The translations under genes and the position numbers were made by a program. A stretch of DNA of 64,000 nucleotides, from positions 186,001-250,000 of the forward strand of contig CP053448.1 of NCBI GenBank assembly GCA_013285445.1, written 5' to 3'. Shown piece by piece: positions 17,983 to 26,458 of this stretch. Each line of letters starts with the position of its first letter. Position 1 is the first letter of the stretch. The notes beneath the pieces were generated by a model. It saw only the letters and a list, made by a program, of their open reading frames with translations, made no database searches and was not told the origin of the DNA. This stretch comes from Pseudomonadota bacterium. Its GTDB lineage: Bacteria; Pseudomonadota; Gammaproteobacteria; Xanthomonadales; Wenzhouxiangellaceae.

Positions 17983-19667
17983 TGATCAGCCGGCTCGATA
18001 TCGAACGGCTCAAGGCCGACAGCCGCGGGCTGCGCGGCACGCTGAAGGAGAGTCTGCAGGATCCGGCCACCGGGGCGGTCGCCGAGGCCGACACGGCGCT
18101 GACCAAGTTTCACGGTCTGTATCAGCAAGATGACCGCGAGCGCCGCGCCGGGCGTCGCCAGGCCCGCCTGGAGCCGCTCTACCAGTTCATGCTCCGGCTG
18201 CGAATTCCGGGCGGCGTGGTCAGCCGGGACCAGTGGCGAGCGCTCGACGCCGTCGCCGGCGAGATCGCCAATGGCACGATCCGGCTGACCACCCGGCAGA
18301 CGGTGCAGTTCCACGGTGTGGCCAAGGAGAATTTGCGCACGCTAATGCGGCGCATCGATTCGGTCGGCCTCGACTCGATGGCCGCCTGCGGCGACGTCAA
18401 TCGCAACGTCATGTGCCACATCCAGCCCGAGGCCGGACCAATACACGAGCAGACGCTGGTCTGGGCGCGCCGGATCAGCGCCCATCTGCTGCCAGGAACC
18501 CGCGCCTGGCGCGAGATCTGGATCGACGGCGAGCGAGTTGAGCCGGCCGGCATTTTCGAGGTCGAACCGCTCTACGGGACGACCTACCTGCCGCGCAAGT
18601 TCAAGATCGGTATCGCCCTGCCGCCGGTCAACGACATCGACGTGTTCAGCCAGGATCTCGGCTTCATCGCCATCGCCCAAGACGACCGGCTCGAAGGGTT
18701 CAACGTGGTTGCCGGCGGCGGCATGGGCTGCACACCGGGCGAGCCAGAGACCTATCCGCGCCTCGGCAACGTCATCGGTTTCGTCCGGTCCGCCGACCTG
18801 ATCAGCGTCGCCGAGGCGGTGGCGACCATCCAGCGCGATTTTGGCGACCGCGGCCAACGCAGGCACGCGCGCTTCAAATACACCCTGGAGCAGATGGGTA
18901 TTGACCACTTCCGGCGCGAGCTTGAATGGCGCGCCCGCACGCGCCTCGAACCGGCCCGGGCCTTCGTGTTCGAGCACAATGGTGATCGCTACGGCTGGAT
19001 CGCCCAGCGCGACGGCCGCTGGCAGCTGACCATGTTTGTCGAGAACGGCCGTCTGTTGCCGGATCACCGTGCCGCGCTCGGCGAAATCATCGAGCGCCAT
19101 GCCGGCGACGTGCGCCTGACGCCGAACCAGAATCTCGTCATCACCGGTGTGGCGGGCCAGCAGCGCGCAGCCGTCGATGCGCAGATCGCGCAGGCCGGGC
19201 TCGGCCACGCCCGGCGCTCGTCGATCCGGATCCACTCGATGGCCTGTGTGGCGCTGCCGACCTGCGGCCTGGCCATGGCCGAAGCCGAACGCTATCTGCC
19301 GGATCTGATCACGCTCATCGAGGAATTGGCCATCAAGCACGGGCTTGGCGACCAGCCGATCACCGTGCGCATGTCCGGTTGCCCAAACGGCTGCTCGCGG
19401 CCCTATCTGGCCGAAATCGGCCTGGTCGGACGCGCCATTGGCCGCTACAACCTGTACCTCGGGGCGGCCTTCGACGGATCGCGACTGAACCGGCTCTATC
19501 TCGACAACGCCGACGAGGCGGCCATTCTGGCCGAAATCGATGCCTTGTTCGCGCGCTACGGCGCCGAACGGGGGCCCGGTGAGGCGTTTGGCGATTTCCT
19601 GGTGCGTGCCGGCATCATCGAGGCCGTCGAGCACGGCAGTCAGGTCAACCGTCCCGGCCGGCCATGA
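17982..19667 (+). CDS. cysI: Sulfite reductase hemoprotein subunit CysI
   Basis: 561 residues, the usual CysI length. It reduces sulfite to sulfide by six electrons at a siroheme-[4Fe-4S] centre. Cluster ligands are in CVALPTCGLA and SGCPNGCSRP near the C-terminus. Siroheme/substrate motifs such as RLTTRQTVQFHG and CGDVNRNVMC are intact. It is coupled to cysJ by a one-base overlap and to cysH by an ATGA overlap, giving a compact cysJIH operon. Confidence 0.97.
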   Translation: MISRLDIERLKADSRGLRGTLKESLQDPATGAVAEADTALTKFHGLYQQDDRERRAGRRQARLEPLYQFMLRLRIPGGVVSRDQWRALDAVAGEIANGTIRLTTRQTVQFHGVAKENLRTLMRRIDSVGLDSMAACGDVNRNVMCHIQPEAGPIHEQTLVWARRISAHLLPGTRAWREIWIDGERVEPAGIFEVEPLYGTTYLPRKFKIGIALPPVNDIDVFSQDLGFIAIAQDDRLEGFNVVAGGGMGCTPGEPETYPRLGNVIGFVRSADLISVAEAVATIQRDFGDRGQRRHARFKYTLEQMGIDHFRRELEWRARTRLEPARAFVFEHNGDRYGWIAQRDGRWQLTMFVENGRLLPDHRAALGEIIERHAGDVRLTPNQNLVITGVAGQQRAAVDAQIAQAGLGHARRSSIRIHSMACVALPTCGLAMAEAERYLPDLITLIEELAIKHGLGDQPITVRMSGCPNGCSRPYLAEIGLVGRAIGRYNLYLGAAFDGSRLNRLYLDNADEAAILAEIDALFARYGAERGPGEAFGDFLVRAGIIEAVEHGSQVNRPGRP

Positions 19668-20398
19668 CCGCGCCGGCACCGAGCCCGTGCCACAGGCCGG
19701 TCGATCTGGCCAGGGTCAACCGGACCCTGGCCGCGCTCGATGCCCGTGATCGCATCGCCTGGGCCCTGGAGTGCCTGCCGGGCGGCCACGTGCTCTCGTC
19801 GAGCTTCGGGGTGCAGGCCGCGCTGATGCTGCACCTGGTCGGCGAGGTCGCACCGGGCCTGCCGGTGATTTTCATCGATACCGGCTATCACTTTGCCGAG
19901 ACCTACCGCTTCGTCGACAAACTCAGCGAACGGCTGGAAGTGAACCTGAAGGTGTACCGCCCACGGCTGTCGGCCGCCTGGCAGGAAGCGCGCCATGGCC
20001 GGCGCTGGGAGCAGGGGCGTGACGGCCTGGAGCGCTACAACCGCGACAGCAAGGTCGAACCAATGCAGCGCGCCCTCGGCGAGCTGCGCGCCGGCACGTG
20101 GCTGTCCGGACTGCGGCGCAGCCAGTCGGCAACGCGCGCGCAGCTCGATTTCGTGACGCGGCAGTGGCGCTGCATCAAGGTCCATCCGGTTGCAGACTGG
20201 TCCGACCGCGACGTCCACGCCTATCTGACCCGACACGCGCTGCCCTACCATCCGCTGCGCGAACGCGGTTATGTCAGTATCGGCGACTGGCACACGACGC
20301 GTTCCCTCAGCGAGGTCGACAGCGAGGACCAGGCACGCTTTTTCGGACTGATGCGTGAATGTGGTCTGCACCGACAGACCGGGCGACACTCACGGTAG
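19664..20398 (+). CDS. cysH: Phosphoadenylyl-sulfate (PAPS) reductase CysH
   Basis: 244 residues, the same length as E. coli CysH. It reduces PAPS to sulfite with thioredoxin. The PP-loop-like SSSFGVQAAL and the catalytic ECGLH near the C-terminus are present. The two cysteine pairs that bind the 4Fe-4S cluster of APS reductases are absent, so PAPS rather than APS is the expected substrate. The ATGA overlap with cysI couples translation. The sulfate-activating genes (cysDNC) are not in this window. Confidence 0.95.
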   Translation: MTAPAPSPCHRPVDLARVNRTLAALDARDRIAWALECLPGGHVLSSSFGVQAALMLHLVGEVAPGLPVIFIDTGYHFAETYRFVDKLSERLEVNLKVYRPRLSAAWQEARHGRRWEQGRDGLERYNRDSKVEPMQRALGELRAGTWLSGLRRSQSATRAQLDFVTRQWRCIKVHPVADWSDRDVHAYLTRHALPYHPLRERGYVSIGDWHTTRSLSEVDSEDQARFFGLMRECGLHRQTGRHSR

Positions 20399-20474
20399 AG
20401 CAGAGAAACCCCGGCGTCATATCCGGCCGCTACAATGCCGGCCGTTCCGATTCGCCACCTTCAGGAAGCCCTTG

Positions 20475-23400
20475 ATGCGCGCAAACCCCGTGAGATTGTT
20501 GCCGTTCGTTGCCGCGGCGCTGCTGCTGGCCGGCCTCCAGGCCCGGGCCGGCTCCACGATACCCTGGTTCAGCGAAGACTTCGCCGCCTTCGAAGGCAGC
20601 GGTTTTTCGGCGACGCCAGGCGCCGGCCAGCTCGACTCCGCCCGCTGGCGCGCGCTCGGCCTGTCCGACGGCGACGGCAGTTTCGGGGGGCAGCATGATT
20701 CAGGCGACTTCGCCCGTGGCGCTTCGCCCGGAGGCGTGACCACGGGCGGTGTCTATGCCTTTGATGTTGGCAGCGCGACCCTGCTTGGCGTGCAGCCGGC
20801 CGGCTCGGACTTCACGCCCGGCAGCTTCGGTCTGCGGCTGGAGAACACCAGCGGTGCGTTTGTCGACGCCGTCGAGCTGAGTTACCGTATCGGCGTCTAC
20901 AACGACCAGGGACGCGCCAACTCGCTCGAGCTTGCCTGGTCGACCGATGATTCGGCCTATACTGCGGTGAGCGCGCTGGACTACACCACCCCCGGGGCCG
21001 CCGATGCCAGCCCGGCCTGGCAGCTCATCGATCGTTCGACCATGCTGACCGGTCTGGGTCTGGACCCGGGCGATACGCTCTACCTGCGCTGGCAAAGCGA
21101 TGACGTCAGCGGTGGCGGCAGTCGCGATGAGCTTGGCATCACCGGGATCGAGGTCGATATCATCCAGGCGCCGGCCGTGTCCATCGCCAAGTCCGGCCCC
21201 GAATTCGCAACGGATGGCGACAGCCTGAGCTTCGAGTTGGTCGTGTCCAATCTGGACGGCAGCGCACCTCTGACCAACCTCGTCGTGACCGATGAACTGC
21301 CTGCAGGCCTGGTGTATGTCTCCGATACCAGCGGCACGACGCCGACCGAGCCACAGCCCGGTACCCTGGTCTGGTCGCTGGCCGACCTGGCCGCCGGCGG
21401 CAGCGTTTCCTTCACGCTCGTGGCCAGCGTCAGCGCCGGTACCGCACCGGCGAGTCTGGTCAACCAGGCCGAAGTGACCGCAGAGCTCAACGGGTCTCCG
21501 GTCGATGATCAGGCCGACTGGTCGGTTGACGTCTACGAGCTGGTATCGATTTTCGACATTCAGACCGTCGCCGATCCCTCGGCCGATGACGGCTCGCCGC
21601 TGCTGGGAAGCACGGTATTCGTCGACGGGGTGGTAACGGCGGCGCCCGGCGAAATCGAGGGTCCGGGCGTGGCGGTGATCCAGGATGGCCTGGGCGGACC
21701 CTACAGCGGTCTGGTCGTCAACGCCGATTTTTCGGCGCTGTCGGTGGCGCGCGGCGATGAGCTGCGGGTGCTCGGCGAGGTGATCGAACCATTCGGACTG
21801 ACCCGGATTGCCGGGCTGGCCGTCGAGGTGCGCGGCTCGCCCGGACCCCTGGCGCCGGCCCCGCTGACGACGGCCGATTTTCCGGATGCGCTGCCGGCCG
21901 CGTCAGAACCCTGGGAAGGCGTATTGCTGGCGTTTACCGATGTCGAGGTCACCGGTCTGCCGGGCTTCGGGGAGTGGCTGTTCGACGACGGCAGCGGTCC
22001 GGCACGCGCTGACGATGCCGGCAGCATCACCGTCACGCCGCAGGTCGGCGATCAATACGCCTTTTTGCGCGGGATCGGCTGGTATTCCTTTGACAACTAC
22101 AAGATCCAGCCGCGCAGCAATGCCGACATCGATTTCGTGCCCGAGCTCCGCGACATCCACGAGATCCAGGGCGAAGGACTGCGCTCGCCCTTTGCGCCGG
22201 TCTCGGGCAACGACCCCGGGACGGTCGTGCGTACCGAGCACAATATCGTGACGGCACTGGCCGGTAACGGGTTCTTCATCCAGATGCCCGACGACCGCGA
22301 TTCCAGCGACCTGCCGCTGGCCTCTCGTGGGCTGTTCGTGTTCACCGGCTCGGCGCCGGCCGTGGCCGTGGGTGACCAAGTGCACGTCACCGGCGCGGTC
22401 GCCGAGTTCCATGACTTCAGCCAGATCGCCAATCCCGATTCGGTTGAGGTGATCGCCAGCGGCCAGCCCCTGCCGCTGCCCGTGGTTTACGACGCCAACA
22501 CGCCATCGCCGGACCCGGCGGTCCCGAGCTGCGGAATCAACAACTTCGAGTGTTTCGAGGGCATGCGGATCAGCGTCCCCGGCGGCCTGATCACGGCGCC
22601 CAATCAGCGATTCGGCTCCGATCCGGTCGCCGAGGCGTTCCTCACCGCCACCGGCATGCGCGCTGTGCGCGGCCCAGGTGTCGCCTATCCGGGTCTCGGC
22701 GCCGCCTGTCCGACCTGCCCGGTGTGGTCCGGCGCCCCGGAGGTCTTCGAGATCGACTTCGATCGCCTTGGTCTGACCAACCCCACCGTCGCCGCCGGCA
22801 CCACTGTTTCGGCCACCGGCGTGCTCGGGTTCGAATTCAGCGGCTACGAGCTGTGGCCGACCGACTACGCCCTGGGTGCCGCGCCAGCGCTGCCGGTGGC
22901 CGCACCCCAGGCAGGGGTCGATGAACTCAGCATCGGATCGCTCAACGCGCTGGATCTGTTCGATAGCCAGCTGGACGGACCGCGGCCGATTCCGGCCTGC
23001 GGCGCCGGTTACATCGCCAATGATCGCGAGGTGCTCTCGCCGGCCGAATACGCCACCAAGCTCGACAAGCTGGCCGCCACGATTGTCGAGGCGCTCAACG
23101 CCCCCGACGTGCTGGCGCTGCAGGAAGTCGAGAGCGAGTCGACGCTGCAGGATCTGGCCGACCAGGTCGGGATCCTGACGGCCGGCGCTCTCGTCTACAC
23201 GCCCTATCTGCTGCCGGGCAACGATCGTGGCAACATCAACAATGGATTCCTGGTCAACACCGATCGGGTCGCGGTCGACGCCGTAACCCAGCTTGGCGCC
23301 GATGAATGCCTGAGCTTGGACGACACGCCGCTGCATGATCGTCCGCCGCTGCTGCTGGAGGCGCGCTTCATTGCCGGTGGCGACAGCTGGCCGTTCGTGG

Positions 23401-23966
23401 TCATGAACAATCACCTGCGCTCGCTCGGCGGCATCGACTCGAGTGCGCGCACCCGTCTGAAGCGTCACGAGCAGGCCCAGTCGGTGGCCGCCAGCGTTCA
23501 GGCCCTGCAGCAGGCCGATCCGCTGCTGCCGATCGTGCTTGTCGGCGACAAGAACGCGTTCCAGTTCTCCGACGGGTATGTCGACGTGATCGGGCTGATT
23601 CGCGGCCTTGCCAATCCCGCTGAGAACTTCGTCAACATCGAAAACGCCGGCACGCCCGGATTCGATCCGGACAATCGGGTCAGCCCGCCGCTGGTCAGCC
23701 CGCTTGACTCGCTGCCGGCCGGGCAGCGCTATTCGTTCATCTTCCGCGGCGTCTCCCAGGTGCTCGACCATGCCCTGCTCAGTCGTGCCGCGAGCTGGTA
23801 TTTCAGTGATTTCGGCTACATGCGCGGCAATGCCGACTACTGGGTCGGGTTTGGCGATGACGACAGCACCCTGGCGCGTTCGTCCGATCATGACGGTCTG
23901 GTGGTGGTGCTCGCGCCCGGTCGGGATATCGACTCAGTCTTCGCCGACCGCTTCAGGGCGCCCTGA
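20475..23966 (+). CDS. Secreted ExeM/NucH-type nuclease with DUF11 and endonuclease/exonuclease/phosphatase domains
   Basis: 1163 residues. The start at 20475 begins a signal peptide (MRANPVRLLPFVAAALLLAG..., cut near ARA-G) and has an AGGA ribosome site; the frame opens 40 codons earlier without one. After an N-terminal beta-sandwich there is a DUF11 repeat (about 232-355), an OB-fold-like segment (about 355-458), an ExeM-type region (about 560-810) and an EEP phosphodiesterase domain (about 815-1150). EEP motifs are LQEVE near 881, GDKNAF near 1023 and SSDHDG near 1136. It should degrade extracellular DNA. The protein ends VFADRFRAP, with no known anchor. Confidence 0.9.
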   Translation: MRANPVRLLPFVAAALLLAGLQARAGSTIPWFSEDFAAFEGSGFSATPGAGQLDSARWRALGLSDGDGSFGGQHDSGDFARGASPGGVTTGGVYAFDVGSATLLGVQPAGSDFTPGSFGLRLENTSGAFVDAVELSYRIGVYNDQGRANSLELAWSTDDSAYTAVSALDYTTPGAADASPAWQLIDRSTMLTGLGLDPGDTLYLRWQSDDVSGGGSRDELGITGIEVDIIQAPAVSIAKSGPEFATDGDSLSFELVVSNLDGSAPLTNLVVTDELPAGLVYVSDTSGTTPTEPQPGTLVWSLADLAAGGSVSFTLVASVSAGTAPASLVNQAEVTAELNGSPVDDQADWSVDVYELVSIFDIQTVADPSADDGSPLLGSTVFVDGVVTAAPGEIEGPGVAVIQDGLGGPYSGLVVNADFSALSVARGDELRVLGEVIEPFGLTRIAGLAVEVRGSPGPLAPAPLTTADFPDALPAASEPWEGVLLAFTDVEVTGLPGFGEWLFDDGSGPARADDAGSITVTPQVGDQYAFLRGIGWYSFDNYKIQPRSNADIDFVPELRDIHEIQGEGLRSPFAPVSGNDPGTVVRTEHNIVTALAGNGFFIQMPDDRDSSDLPLASRGLFVFTGSAPAVAVGDQVHVTGAVAEFHDFSQIANPDSVEVIASGQPLPLPVVYDANTPSPDPAVPSCGINNFECFEGMRISVPGGLITAPNQRFGSDPVAEAFLTATGMRAVRGPGVAYPGLGAACPTCPVWSGAPEVFEIDFDRLGLTNPTVAAGTTVSATGVLGFEFSGYELWPTDYALGAAPALPVAAPQAGVDELSIGSLNALDLFDSQLDGPRPIPACGAGYIANDREVLSPAEYATKLDKLAATIVEALNAPDVLALQEVESESTLQDLADQVGILTAGALVYTPYLLPGNDRGNINNGFLVNTDRVAVDAVTQLGADECLSLDDTPLHDRPPLLLEARFIAGGDSWPFVVMNNHLRSLGGIDSSARTRLKRHEQAQSVAASVQALQQADPLLPIVLVGDKNAFQFSDGYVDVIGLIRGLANPAENFVNIENAGTPGFDPDNRVSPPLVSPLDSLPAGQRYSFIFRGVSQVLDHALLSRAASWYFSDFGYMRGNADYWVGFGDDDSTLARSSDHDGLVVVLAPGRDIDSVFADRFRAP

Positions 23967-23987
23967 ACGATCGGCCAGCGATCCGGT

Positions 23988-24995
23988 TCAGCCGGATTGC
24001 CGGCCTGACCCGGCCGGTCCGGTCAGCAGCGGCAGCTCGACTCCGGCCAGTCGACGGTGGATATCGGCCTGGGGCTGCCGGCGGCACAGGTCGTCGAGCA
24101 GCCCGTCGTCGAGATGTGGTGCAAGCAGCCTGATGAAGTTACAGTGATAGCGCTTGAGTAGCAGGTCCTCGGGGAAGCCCAGCCAGGTCGTCAGACGCGC
24201 AAACAGGTCCGATGCGTCGACGGCCACGAGGTCGTCGTCGGCATCCGGCTCGACCGCCATGCTGGCCAGCACGCCGACCCCCAGCCCCATCCGAACATAG
24301 GTCTTGATGATATCGGCATCACGTGCGGTAAAGGCGATGCGCGGGGTCAGGCCATGCTCGGTGAAGGCGCTCATCAGCGATGACTCGGGCCGGTCGCTGA
24401 ACAGATAGGTCACCAGCGGGTAGCGGGCCAGCGCCTCGAGATCCGGCGATTCCGCCGCCGCCAGCGGATGGTCTTCCGGCACCAGAATGACGCGGTCCCA
24501 CTGATAGATGGGTAGCGTCACCAGCGTGGTGAACGCATCGGACCGGCCTGACAACAGCGCGAACTCCACCTGGCGTTCGGCGATCATCCGGCCAATCTGC
24601 TCGGAGGTGCCCTGATGGAGATGAAAGTCGACATCGGGGAACTGACGGCGGAAAGCATCGATCACCTGCGGCAGCACGTAGCGCGCCTGGGTCTGCGTGG
24701 TGGCCAACCGGATTTCGCCAGCCTGCTCGCCGCGCAGATCGCCGGCCATGGCTTTCATGTGCTCGACTTCCCTGAGCACGCGCTCGGCCCGTGCCGCGAT
24801 TTGCTCGCCGGCCGGCGTCAGCGATTCGAGCCGCTTGCCGCGGCGCACGAACAGCTTCAGTCCGAGCTCGTCCTCGAGCAGGCGGATCTGTTTGCTCACC
24901 CCGGGCTGCGAAGTGAACAGGGCTTCGGCCGCGGCTGTGATGTTGAGGCCGCTGTTGATCACGGCGACCAGAAAACGGAGCTGCTGCAGTTTCAT
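23988..24995 (-). CDS. cysB: LysR-family transcriptional regulator CysB
   Basis: 335 residues starting MKLQQLRFLVAVINSG, the characteristic CysB/Cbl N-terminus. The helix-turn-helix covers residues 1-60 (AAEALFTSQPGVSKQIRLLE), and an inducer-binding domain runs to about 310. CysB activates sulfur-assimilation genes when O-acetylserine or N-acetylserine signals sulfur shortage. The frame is open far upstream to 25490, but that part overlaps the riboswitch and has no CysB similarity. It faces the nuclease gene convergently and is divergent from the met operon. Cbl would be the alternative name, but a sole copy beside cysJIH fits CysB. Confidence 0.93.
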   Translation of the reverse strand: MKLQQLRFLVAVINSGLNITAAAEALFTSQPGVSKQIRLLEDELGLKLFVRRGKRLESLTPAGEQIAARAERVLREVEHMKAMAGDLRGEQAGEIRLATTQTQARYVLPQVIDAFRRQFPDVDFHLHQGTSEQIGRMIAERQVEFALLSGRSDAFTTLVTLPIYQWDRVILVPEDHPLAAAESPDLEALARYPLVTYLFSDRPESSLMSAFTEHGLTPRIAFTARDADIIKTYVRMGLGVGVLASMAVEPDADDDLVAVDASDLFARLTTWLGFPEDLLLKRYHCNFIRLLAPHLDDGLLDDLCRRQPQADIHRRLAGVELPLLTGPAGSGRQSG

Positions 24996-25252
24996 GGCAT
25001 CGTCCCGAGTGCATGCGGGGCCGATCGAGCCGGTGCGGGGGTCAGGACAAAAGAGGAAGGCGGCAAGGCCGACCGCTTTAGCTGAACTTTTAAAGCGCCC
25101 GCAAGCTGGCTCAAATCGGCGCTGCGCCCAACTATCCTCAACCCCGGCATCAATGTCAAGCGCCTGTGCCGGCTTCTGTGAGCGCTGGCCAGTCGGGATA
25201 TAACGAAAACTTCGTTGTCCCTGGCGCGCGATGACGTTAGGGTAATGCGCAA

Positions 25253-25370
25253 AGCTCATCAAGACCGGCTGAGGGACAGGCCCTTTGACGCCGGGGCAAC
25301 CAGCAAACCCGTTTTGCCAGGTGCCAATTCCTGCGGCGGAACCCGATCGGTTCCGGCCGAGAGATGAGTG
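25253..25370 (+). ncRNA. SAM-I (S-box) riboswitch upstream of metX-metB-hom
   Basis: The conserved S-box blocks are present in order: CTCATC (25255-25260) and its P1 partner GATGAG (25363-25368), the GAGGGAC-GGCCC segment with TGACGCC and GGGGCAACCAGC, then AGGTGCCAATTCCTGC and GAGAGATGAG. S-adenosylmethionine binding to this leader normally turns methionine genes off. There is no T-run after the downstream hairpin, so control is probably on translation. A CCTCCT just past P1 could pair with the GGAGG ribosome site at 25471-25475. Recognised by sequence consensus and pairing of P1. Confidence 0.93.
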
Positions 25371-25483
25371 TCCCTCCTGCCCCGGCTGATTGCGCCCGGG
25401 TTCCGGGCGACACCGACCCATCTCTTGCGCGCCGCCGGCTTGATCGAGCCCGTTTATTCGGCTTGACGACGGAGGAAGCCAAG

Positions 25484-26458
25484 GTGACAACCCAGTGCAT
25501 TGCGTCGGCCCGGGTGCCGGCTTTTCAGGCCACCGTGCCGCAGTCCGGTCGCCGTGATGGCACGCTGCGACAGACGATCAGCTATGCGGCCGGCCAGCGC
25601 CGGCCGGTGACGGTCCGCTACAGTCTTTGGGGGCCGCCGGGCGCGCCGGTTGTGATCGCCCTGGGCGGCATCAGCGCAACCCGGCGCTGCGATCGCTGGT
25701 GGCCGGCTGTGTTCGGCAACGGTCTCGATCCAGTCCGATGGCGAATTCTGGGCATGGACTGGCTGGGTCGCTTTTGGCCCGACGGCAGCGCGGTCACAAC
25801 AATCCAGCAGGCAACGGCCCTGGCCAGCGTTCTCGACCGACTCGGGCTGACCACCGTTCATGGGCTAATTGGCGCGTCTTACGGCGCCATGATCGGGCTG
25901 GCCTTTGCGGCCCGATTTCCGGAACGTCTCGAACGGCTGCTGGCGATCAGCGGCGCCCATCGGACGCATCCGATGGCCGTGGCGCGGCGTCTGATCCAGC
26001 GTCGCATTGTCGATCTGGGCATCGCGGCCGGGCGTGCGGCGGAGGGCCTCGAGCTTGCCCGCGCCCTGGCGCTGACCACGTATCGACCCGACCGCCTGTT
26101 CGCCGAGCAGTTCGGGCACGACGATCCCGGCCAGGTGCTCGAGTCACTGGCCGGCTATTTCCGGCGCCAGGGTCAACGGTTTCAGGCCGGTTTCAGCGCC
26201 GCCCGCTATCGCTGCCTGTCCGAATCGCTCGATCGCCACCGGGTCGATCCCGCCGCGGTTCGCTGCAGCGTTGATCTCGTCGCGGCCGACAGCGATGCCC
26301 TGGTGCCCCCTGAACAGCTGCGCGCCCTGGCCAATCAACTTGGACCACGCGCCCGCTATCACGAGATTCACTCGCGCTTCGGACATGATGCATTTCTCAA
26401 GGAGGATCGGACCATCAATGCCCTGATCGAACACACACTCGGCGGAGACCGCCGATGA
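25484..26458 (+). CDS. metX: Homoserine O-acyltransferase (MetX family)
   Basis: 324 residues, starting at a GTG. An upstream ATG at 25364 is inside the riboswitch P1 stem and is not a real start, while GTG 25484 has GGAGG at 25471-25475 with 8-base spacing. The alpha/beta-hydrolase triad is visible: Ser in GASYGAMIG, Asp in AADSDALVPP and His in SRFGHDAFL. It activates homoserine by O-acylation. MetX proteins of Xanthomonadales-type gammaproteobacteria are reported to use succinyl-CoA, so acetyl or succinyl donor cannot be settled here. First gene of the SAM-riboswitch operon, with an ATGA overlap into metB. Confidence 0.9.
   Translation: MTTQCIASARVPAFQATVPQSGRRDGTLRQTISYAAGQRRPVTVRYSLWGPPGAPVVIALGGISATRRCDRWWPAVFGNGLDPVRWRILGMDWLGRFWPDGSAVTTIQQATALASVLDRLGLTTVHGLIGASYGAMIGLAFAARFPERLERLLAISGAHRTHPMAVARRLIQRRIVDLGIAAGRAAEGLELARALALTTYRPDRLFAEQFGHDDPGQVLESLAGYFRRQGQRFQAGFSAARYRCLSESLDRHRVDPAAVRCSVDLVAADSDALVPPEQLRALANQLGPRARYHEIHSRFGHDAFLKEDRTINALIEHTLGGDRR

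Noticed and set aside
20355-20474. Upstream extension of the nuclease gene
   Set aside because: It overlaps cysH, lacks a ribosome site and would bury the signal peptide.
23981-23997. ATCCGG/CCGGAT hairpin between the nuclease and cysB as a terminator
   Set aside because: A six-base stem without a T-run that overlaps the cysB stop; too weak.
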